Of a stretch of DNA of 6,959 bases, positions 1 through 4,599 are shown one piece after another; positions within the stretch are counted from its first letter, which is position 1, and each line of letters opens with the position of its first letter. Source of the stretch: Burkholderiales bacterium RIFCSPHIGHO2_12_FULL_61_11 (GTDB lineage: Bacteria; Pseudomonadota; Gammaproteobacteria; Burkholderiales; Burkholderiaceae_C); contig MERZ01000301.1 of the NCBI GenBank assembly GCA_001770785.1, positions 1 through 6,959 on the forward strand, given 5' to 3'. The notes beneath the pieces were generated by a model, which was given only the letters and a program-made list of their open reading frames with translations, was not told where the DNA came from and ran no database searches. Both the position numbers and the translations under genes were made by a program.

Positions 1-196
1 CGCCCAGGCTTTTGACGATGCAGCCCCCGTGCGGCAGCAGGATTTTTTCCTCAACATGCCGGACCAGTTGTTGCCAGCGCGCCACGAAGCCCTCCTCGTC
101 GTGCTCCATCAGCCTGACCGACCCAACAACGTCCAACACCAGCAGTACCTCGGTGCGTCGGCTCATTGCCTGCGGCAATTCAATCAGCTTGGACAT
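1..196 (-). CDS. Class III adenylate/guanylate cyclase domain protein (N-terminus only, cut by the window edge)
   Basis: Read on the minus strand from the ATG at 196-194, this frame stays open for 65 codons to the window edge. After about 15 residues comes EVLLVLDVVGSVRLMEHDEE, then a helix-rich stretch and HGGCIVKSLG at residues 56-65. This is the pattern of the N-terminal part of class III nucleotide cyclase domains: D22 fits the first metal-binding Asp and the D-x-x-G-S-x-R-L-M motif follows. The second metal-binding Asp normally comes right after the 'K-S-L-G' stretch, so it should lie just outside the window. The family makes cAMP or cGMP from ATP or GTP; substrate specificity and any C-terminal domains cannot be seen. 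No signal peptide or membrane segment precedes the domain, so this part is cytosolic. An ATG slightly upstream (210) is out of frame and hits a stop. The gene is divergent from the Lrp/AsnC regulator at 305. The family call is fairly secure; activity is unproven. Confidence 0.8.
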   Translation of the reverse strand, partial: MSKLIELPQAMSRRTEVLLVLDVVGSVRLMEHDEEGFVARWQQLVRHVEEKILLPHGGCIVKSLG

Positions 197-224
197 TGTC
201 ATCTGGTCATTTTGATCCAGAACT

Positions 225-242
225 GCGTAATATTACTTACGC
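225..242. promoter_or_regulatory. Palindromic candidate operator between the divergent cyclase and Lrp/AsnC genes
   Basis: The sequence GCGTAATATTACTTACGC contains a perfect 10-bp palindrome, GTAATATTAC (227-236), and an overlapping inverted repeat, GCGTAA (225-230) with TTACGC (237-242). It is A/T-rich at its core in a G/C-rich setting and sits 29 bp from the cyclase start and about 63 bp from the regulator start. Lrp/AsnC proteins usually bind A/T-cored dyads and often control their own promoter, so this is a plausible autoregulatory site. TAATAT, readable on either strand here, could also serve as a -10 element, but I found no convincing -35 partner. The palindrome is observed; its function is inferred. 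Confidence 0.4.
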
Positions 243-304
243 GAGCGAGAAATTGGCTGCTGCCGTGATTGTTGATGCCGCAATAGCCCTGCAAAATAGC
301 GCCC

Positions 305-778
305 ATGGAAATACTTGACAAGCTCGACCGGCAGATCCTGCGCAGCCTGCAACTTGACGGCCGCGCCAGCTACGAGCTGCTGGCCGGGCAGGTCGCCCTG
401 TCGCCCAGCGCGGTGCTGCGGCGCGTGAAAAGACTGGAGGAAAGCGGCGTGATCGACCGCTATGTGGCGCTGGTCAAGCCCGAATCAGTGGGGCTGGGGC
501 TGACCGCCTACATCAATGTGCGGCTGGAAAAAAACACCGAAAGCCACAAGCGCAACCCCATTGACCTGTTTCGCGACAGCGTGCAGATTTGGCCCGAAGT
601 CGTGGAGTGCGACGCTTTAACGGGCGAAATGGATTACCTGCTGCGCGTGGTGGTGCAAGACATGGCGCATTACAGCCGCTTCGTCATGGACACCTTGCTC
701 AAGCACCCCAGCGTGCAGGACTGCAAAACCAGCTTTGTGCTGGATCGGGTCAAGGCGACGACGGCGCTGCCGCTGTGA
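305..778 (+). CDS. Lrp/AsnC-family transcriptional regulator
   Basis: This 157-residue protein has the usual length and two-part build of the leucine-responsive regulator family. The N-terminus (MEILDKLDRQILRSLQLDGR) is the typical first helix. A winged helix-turn-helix follows at about residues 22-48, with recognition helix LSPSAVLRRVKRLEESG. A linker strand leads to a C-terminal RAM (ligand-sensing, oligomerising) domain at about 65-150, including GEMDYLL at 107-113, the conserved G-x-x-D-Y region that lies near the amino-acid pocket in family members. Such proteins form dimers to octamers and respond to amino acids or related metabolites; the ligand here cannot be told. The start is supported by the match to the family N-terminus, although no clear Shine-Dalgarno sequence precedes it. 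It is divergent from the cyclase gene across a 108-bp region with a palindrome that may be its own operator. Transcription probably ends in the stem-loop-rich region downstream; corC is 276 bp away and is unlikely to be a functional partner. Confidence 0.92.
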   Translation: MEILDKLDRQILRSLQLDGRASYELLAGQVALSPSAVLRRVKRLEESGVIDRYVALVKPESVGLGLTAYINVRLEKNTESHKRNPIDLFRDSVQIWPEVVECDALTGEMDYLLRVVVQDMAHYSRFVMDTLLKHPSVQDCKTSFVLDRVKATTALPL

Positions 779-1054
779 TCTAAGTCCAGGCCAAGAAGTT
801 TTGGGATTGGCTGGCCGCCGTTCAGGATCTGCGGCGCGGTGGTGGCGGATAGCCCCCACGCTCGCCACTGCGTCTGCTTCGCGAGGCCTTGCAGGCCGCG
901 GCTCGCGAGACGCTTCGCCTCTGTCGCCTGTCCGAGTCTGCTCAAGCAGACGCGGAGCCGCAGGCTCCAGCCCCTCGGGTTGAGCTTGCTTTGCATCGTG
1001 CCGCCCGGGAATTAAGTTATCCTTGGCGGCTTATTCACTACCGAACGCCCTTAA
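779..1054. other. Non-coding region between the Lrp/AsnC gene and corC
   Basis: I see no gene here. Short open frames exist in several registers, but none resembles a known protein or continues a neighbour. The left and middle parts hold a cluster of small stem-loops, annotated separately. The right end has a short A/T-rich patch (attaagttat, 1011-1020) that stands out from the surrounding G/C-rich DNA and is where a corC promoter would be expected. The best hexamer pair I can build there is TTGCAT (991-996) and AGTTAT (1015-1020), only 3 of 6 matches each, so I do not call a promoter. No Rho-independent terminator with a U-tract is visible after the regulator gene. Confidence 0.6.
842..968. 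repeat. Cluster of four short stem-loops (REP-like intergenic element)
   Basis: Four inverted repeats lie almost head to tail. (1) GTGGCG 842-847 pairs with CGCCAC 863-868. (2) TCGCGAG 879-885 pairs with CTCGCGA 902-908, extended by CGTC 871-874 with GACG 909-912 across a 4-nt bulge, and with an inner GCC 886-888 / GGC 894-896. (3) GTCTGC 936-941 pairs with GCAGAC 946-951 around a TCAA loop. (4) GGAGCC 954-959 pairs with GGCTCC 963-968 around GCA. Such density exceeds what I would expect by chance even in G/C-rich DNA, and suggests a dispersed extragenic palindromic element or a transcript-end structure. No U-tract follows any stem, so a classical terminator is not supported. Copy number in the genome cannot be judged from this window. 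Confidence 0.5.
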
Positions 1055-1909
1055 GTGTCCGACTTCCCCCCCAGTCGGTCTTCCAAGACAGAAGACAAAC
1101 GCGGCTTTTTGCAAAGGCTTGCTGAAATGCTCCACCCTGGTCCCGACTCCCGGGACGAGTTGATCGAAACCCTGGTCGAAGCCCAGGACAATGACGTCAT
1201 TGGCGCGCAAAGCCGTGAAATGCTCGAAGGCGTCATTCGCATGGCGGACATGACGGCCGGTGACGTGATGGTGGCTGCTCCGCGCATGCATTTGATCAAC
1301 ATCGACTGGCCGTTTGACGAGCTGCTGCACCTGGTGATCGACACTGCCCACTCGCGCTTCCCGGTTTATGAAGGCGAAAAGGAAAACATCCTGGGCGTGC
1401 TGATGGCCAAGGATTTGCTCAAGCTGCAGCGCGCCCCCGAACTCAACATCCGGGCGCTGCTGCGTCCCGCCGTCTTTGTGCCCGAAAGCAAGGGCCTCAA
1501 TGAGTTGCTGCGCGACTTTCGTGATAACCGCAGCCATCTGGCGATCGTCATTGACGAGTTCGGCCGCGTGGCGGGACTGATCACCATCGAGGACGTGCTG
1601 GAGCAAATCGTCGGCGAAATCGAGGACGAGTTCGACATCGCCGAGGATGAAGGCGACATTTTCGGCCTGACCGACCACACCTACCGGGTCAGCGGCGACA
1701 CCGCCATCGAGCGGGTCAACGCTGCGTTTGACGTGAAGCTGCCCGAAACCGAGTTTGACACCATAGGCGGCCTGGTGGCTCACGAAATGGGCCATGTGCC
1801 CAAGCGCGGCGAACACTACGCATTGGCCGGCCTGCAATTCACCGTGTTGCACACCAAGGGAGGCGCCGTGCGCTGGTTCAAAGTTTCGCCCTTCTCGACC
1901 AGCGACTGA
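1055..1909 (+). CDS. corC: CorC/YbeX-family CBS-domain protein (magnesium/cobalt-efflux-associated)
   Basis: This 284-residue protein matches the cytosolic CorC/YbeX family in length (about 290 in Escherichia coli) and order. After a charged N-terminus (SRSSKTEDKRGFLQRL, GPDSRDELIETL) come two CBS domains at about residues 67-125 and 132-188, with the signatures MTAGDVMVAAPRM, SRFPVYEGEKENILGVLMAKDLL and HLAIVIDEFGRVAGLITIEDVLEQIVGEIEDEFD. A CorC_HlyC transporter-associated domain follows at about 203-279. CBS pairs usually bind adenine nucleotides. There is no membrane segment, so it is not itself a CNNM-type pump; the family is linked genetically to Mg/Co resistance and, as YbeX, to ribosome metabolism. 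The start is GTG; an in-frame TAA directly before it (1052-1054) makes it the first possible start, and the N-terminus it gives fits the family. No strong Shine-Dalgarno is visible. It lies 6 nt before lnt. The phoH-like (ybeZ) and ybeY genes that precede it in Escherichia coli are absent here. Confidence 0.93.
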   Translation: MSDFPPSRSSKTEDKRGFLQRLAEMLHPGPDSRDELIETLVEAQDNDVIGAQSREMLEGVIRMADMTAGDVMVAAPRMHLINIDWPFDELLHLVIDTAHSRFPVYEGEKENILGVLMAKDLLKLQRAPELNIRALLRPAVFVPESKGLNELLRDFRDNRSHLAIVIDEFGRVAGLITIEDVLEQIVGEIEDEFDIAEDEGDIFGLTDHTYRVSGDTAIERVNAAFDVKLPETEFDTIGGLVAHEMGHVPKRGEHYALAGLQFTVLHTKGGAVRWFKVSPFSTSD

Positions 1910-1915
1910 TTCCTC

Positions 1916-3559
1916 ATGAAATGGCAAGCCGACATGATCCACAGCATGGTGTCTCACCTGCCCACGCTGCCGTCCTTGCTGGAGCGCCCCGGTGAGCTGC
2001 CGCGCAATCGCCTCTCGCTGCTTCAAATTGTCATTGTCTTAATCGCTGGTGGTGGCCATGCCTTCAGCATGGCATGGCCTTTCCCCTTTATGTTTGAGCT
2101 GGGCCAATCGCTCGGGTGGCTGCAGGTGCTGGCGCTGATTTTGCTGGTCGCGCAGCTCGACGGCTGCCGCTCCTGGCAGCGCGCCGCCTGGCTGGGCGGG
2201 CTGTTTGCCACTTCGATGCAGTGCGCCACCTTCTGGTGGCTGTATATTTCCATGCACGACTACGGCGGCCTGGCCGCGCCGCTCACGCTGCTGGCCATCG
2301 CCCTGCTGGCGGCCTTTCTGGCGCTGTACTACGCTGCCGCTTGCGGGCTATTTGTGTTGCTGGCCCCCGTGCGGCTGGCGCGGCGTGCGCTTGTTTTTGC
2401 CGCGCTCTGGTTGCTGGCCGAACTCGCCCGGGTCAAGTTTTTTACCGGTTTCCCCTGGGGTGAAGGCGGCTACGCCCATGTCGACGGCTGGGCCAGGCCG
2501 CTGGCGGCCTGGGTCGGTGTGCACGGCCTGACTTTTTTGGCGGCGCTGGTCGCCGCCGGGCTGGCGCTGGCGCTGCGCGCGCCCAGGACGCGCTGGCTGT
2601 CAGCGCTAAGCCTTGTCGTTGTGAGTGTGGCGCTGGCCTGGCTGCCGGTGCTAAACACCGTTCACGTCGAAGATGCGCCAGCGCCTTCAGCGCCCCTGTT
2701 GGTCACCCTGCTGCAAGGCAACATTCCGCAAGACGAAAAGTTTCAGGCCGGCACCGGCGTGGCCACGGCGCTGCGCTGGTATGGCGAGCAGTTGCGTGAC
2801 GCCAAAACCGCGCTGGTGGTCGCCCCCGAAACTGCGCTTCCCCTGCTGCCACGGCAACTGCCGCAAGGCTACTGGCAGGCCGTGCAGAACCGTTTTTCCA
2901 GCGGCCGGCAGGCCGCGCTGATCGGTCTGCCGCTGGGCAGTTATGAAGAGGGCTACAGCAACTCGGTGCTGGGCCTCAAACCTGGTCAACCCGATCAGAG
3001 CGAACCTTACCGCTATGACAAGCACCACCTGGTGCCGTTTGGCGAGTTCATCCCAAGGGGTTTCAGATGGTTTACCGAGATGATGAATATTCCGTTGGGC
3101 GACTTCAAGCGCGGCGCGGTGGGCCAAGCGTCATTCGACTGGAACGGCCAGCGGCTGGCGCCCAATATCTGCTACGAAGACCTGTTTGGCGAAGAACTGG
3201 GCGCGCGCTTTGCCGATGCCGCGCTGGCGCCCACCATCTTTGTCAATTTCAGCAACATCGGCTGGTTTGGCAACACCATCGCCATCGACCAGCATCTGCA
3301 GATCTCGCGCATGCGGTCGCTGGAATTCGACCGGCCCATGATTCGCGCGACCAACACCGGCCCCACCGTCATCATTGACCCCCGCGGCCAAGTCACCCAG
3401 GCCTTGCCGCGCTACACGCGCGGTGCGCTCGTTGGCGAGGTCACCGGCCGCAGCGGCATCACGCCCTATGCTTGGTGGGTTGCGCGCTACGGACTGTGGC
3501 CGCTGTGGGCGCTCGGCCTGATCATTGCCGCTCTGGCGCTGGTTTTCCGGCGTCGCTAA
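1916..3559 (+). CDS. lnt: Apolipoprotein N-acyltransferase
   Basis: Lnt is the inner-membrane enzyme that adds the third acyl chain, from phospholipid, to the N-terminal cysteine of apolipoproteins, the last maturation step before Lol sorting. The 547-residue product has hydrophobic helices in the first half (about 34-50, 65-80, 90-110, 118-150, 157-172, 203-221, 228-246), a periplasmic nitrilase-like domain (about 260-505) and a closing helix (about 523-543) with an RRR end. The catalytic triad is visible: E305 in VVAPETALPLLP, K369 in YDKHHLVPFGEFIP, and C419 in APNICYEDLFGEEL; FVNFSNIGWFG (442-452) is also typical. The first in-frame ATG (1916) is used; it lies 6 nt after the corC stop, suggesting translational coupling. 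This gives about 20 residues more before the first helix than Escherichia coli Lnt, so a later start (1934, 1946 or a non-ATG codon) is possible; none has a good Shine-Dalgarno. The corC-lnt pairing matches other Proteobacteria. Confidence 0.96.
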   Translation: MKWQADMIHSMVSHLPTLPSLLERPGELPRNRLSLLQIVIVLIAGGGHAFSMAWPFPFMFELGQSLGWLQVLALILLVAQLDGCRSWQRAAWLGGLFATSMQCATFWWLYISMHDYGGLAAPLTLLAIALLAAFLALYYAAACGLFVLLAPVRLARRALVFAALWLLAELARVKFFTGFPWGEGGYAHVDGWARPLAAWVGVHGLTFLAALVAAGLALALRAPRTRWLSALSLVVVSVALAWLPVLNTVHVEDAPAPSAPLLVTLLQGNIPQDEKFQAGTGVATALRWYGEQLRDAKTALVVAPETALPLLPRQLPQGYWQAVQNRFSSGRQAALIGLPLGSYEEGYSNSVLGLKPGQPDQSEPYRYDKHHLVPFGEFIPRGFRWFTEMMNIPLGDFKRGAVGQASFDWNGQRLAPNICYEDLFGEELGARFADAALAPTIFVNFSNIGWFGNTIAIDQHLQISRMRSLEFDRPMIRATNTGPTVIIDPRGQVTQALPRYTRGALVGEVTGRSGITPYAWWVARYGLWPLWALGLIIAALALVFRRR

Positions 3560-3677
3560 GGCGCCTCAGTCTGCTTTTATCGCCGCGTAAAATGAAGGAT
3601 TTTTCGATGCCGTCCCGGGCGTCGCAGCCCGCGGGTGCTCGATAAGTTGCATCGCGCTACTGACCACAACTACTCCT
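3560..3677 (+). promoter_or_regulatory. Spacer and leader region before glyQ: possible -10 element and nested stem-loop
   Basis: A possible sigma-70 -10 element, TAAAAT (3588-3593), matches 5 of 6 consensus positions, but the region 16-18 bp upstream has no good -35. Downstream, CGATGC (3605-3610) is the reverse complement of GCATCG (3649-3654), enclosing a smaller hairpin in which CCCGGGC (3614-3620) faces GCCCGCGGG (3627-3635). A tiny frame, ATG 3607 to TAA 3645 (12 codons), has AAGGA (3595-3599) at a Shine-Dalgarno distance, but it contains a single Gly codon and is unlike a classical glycine attenuator. Promoter and leader-peptide readings compete, since a start site set by TAAAAT would leave the AAGGA out of the transcript. 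glyQ could also be transcribed by read-through from lnt, as I see no terminator between them. Confidence 0.3.
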
Positions 3678-4592
3678 ATGCTTACTTTCCAGCAAATTAT
3701 CCTGAAATTGCAGTCCTATTGGGCCGACCAGGGTTGCGCCCTGCTGCAGCCCTACGACATGGAAGTCGGCGCCGGCACGTCGCACACCGCTACTTTTTTG
3801 AGAGCGCTTGGCCCCGAGCCCTGGAAGGCCGCTTACGTGCAGCCGAGCCGCCGTCCGAAAGACGGCCGCTATGGCGAAAACCCCAATCGCCTGCAGCACT
3901 ATTACCAGTATCAGGTCGTTCTGAAACCGGCGCCCGCCAACATCCTGGAGCTCTACCTTGGTTCGCTCGAAGCGCTGGGCTTTGACCTGAAGAAAAATGA
4001 CATCCGCTTTGTCGAAGACGACTGGGAAAACCCGACGCTCGGTGCCTGGGGCCTGGGCTGGGAAGTCTGGCTCAATGGCATGGAAGTGACGCAGTTCACT
4101 TATTTCCAGCAGGTCGGCGGCATCGACTGCAAGCCCGCCACCGGCGAGATCACCTACGGCCTGGAGCGCCTGGCCATGTACCTGCAAGGCGTCGACAACG
4201 TCTACAACCTGACCTGGACCGAAGGCCTCTCTTACGGCGACGTCTACAAGCAAAACGAGGTCGAGCAATCGACCTACAACTTCGAGCATTCCGACGCCGA
4301 CTTCCTGTTCACCGCCTTCACGGCGCATGAAAAGCAGGCCAGGCATTTGATCGAAGCGCAACTGGCCTTGCCCGCCTACGAGCAGGTTTTGAAGGCCGCT
4401 CACAGCTTTAATTTGCTGGACGCGCGCGGCGCCATCAGCGTGACCGAGCGCGCTACCTACATCGGCCGCATTCGCAACCTGGCGCGCGCCGTGGCGCAAA
4501 GCTATTACGAGAGCCGCGAGCGCCTGGGCTTTCCCATGGCACCGCGCGAGTGGGTCGAGCAAATGGTGCCGCTCACAAAGAAGGCGGCCTGA
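3678..4592 (+). CDS. glyQ: Glycyl-tRNA synthetase alpha subunit
   Basis: GlyQ is the catalytic core of the bacterial alpha2-beta2 glycyl-tRNA synthetase, a class II enzyme that activates glycine with ATP and charges tRNA-Gly in the cytosol. The 304-residue product is full length (303 in Escherichia coli) and highly conserved. Visible signatures are [13 protein letters not shown] (24-36), the motif 2 region [20 protein letters not shown] (52-71) with its ATP-contacting arginine, [20 protein letters not shown] (111-130), [16 protein letters not shown] (133-148), and motif 3 [14 protein letters not shown] (156-169) with R164. The C-terminal helical part keeps [11 protein letters not shown] and [20 protein letters not shown]. 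The ATG at 3678 gives [15 protein letters not shown], aligning with the family start, though the preceding bases (actcct) carry no Shine-Dalgarno. glyS starts 4 nt after its stop, so the two subunits are made together. Confidence 0.98.
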   Translation: MLTFQQIILKLQSYWADQGCALLQPYDMEVGAGTSHTATFLRALGPEPWKAAYVQPSRRPKDGRYGENPNRLQHYYQYQVVLKPAPANILELYLGSLEALGFDLKKNDIRFVEDDWENPTLGAWGLGWEVWLNGMEVTQFTYFQQVGGIDCKPATGEITYGLERLAMYLQGVDNVYNLTWTEGLSYGDVYKQNEVEQSTYNFEHSDADFLFTAFTAHEKQARHLIEAQLALPAYEQVLKAAHSFNLLDARGAISVTERATYIGRIRNLARAVAQSYYESRERLGFPMAPREWVEQMVPLTKKAA

Positions 4593-4599
4593 AAAAATG
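4577..4599 (+). promoter_or_regulatory. Ribosome binding site and start junction of glyS inside the glyQ end
   Basis: AAAGAAGG (4577-4584), within the last codons of glyQ, is the best Shine-Dalgarno for glyS, although its spacing to the ATG at 4597 is long (12 nt). The glyQ TGA (4590-4592) is followed by four A residues and then the glyS ATG, giving the string TGAAAAAATGA. Ribosomes ending glyQ could restart on glyS directly, which would keep the two subunits balanced. Confidence 0.45.

Noticed and set aside
12..268. Two plus-strand open frames of 67 and 79 codons (12-215 and 29-268)
   Set aside because: They lie opposite the cyclase gene, show no recognisable protein features, and the minus-strand frame encodes a clear cyclase motif.
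779..820. Possible Rho-independent terminator after the Lrp/AsnC gene
   Set aside because: Only a short CCAA/TTGG pairing with no stable G/C stem and no U-tract.
991..1020. Possible corC promoter TTGCAT / AGTTAT
   Set aside because: Only 3 of 6 matches in each hexamer; the A/T-rich patch is suggestive but not enough for a call.
735..1125. Overlapping short plus- and minus-strand frames across the regulator-corC gap
   Set aside because: Arg/Ala/Ser-rich, low-complexity products that come from the inverted repeats; no conserved motif and no start signals.
1031..2026. Long minus-strand open frame (331 codons) opposite corC
   Set aside because: It is complementary to a well-recognised CBS-domain gene; long antisense frames are common in G/C-rich codon-biased DNA and the product resembles no known family.
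3560..3677. T-box or glycine riboswitch before glyQ
   Set aside because: The 118-bp spacer is too short and lacks the conserved T-box sequence and the glycine-aptamer core; T-boxes are also not expected in Proteobacteria.
3657..4562. Minus-strand open frame of 301 codons opposite glyQ
   Set aside because: It mirrors the conserved glyQ codons; no independent start signal or protein features.
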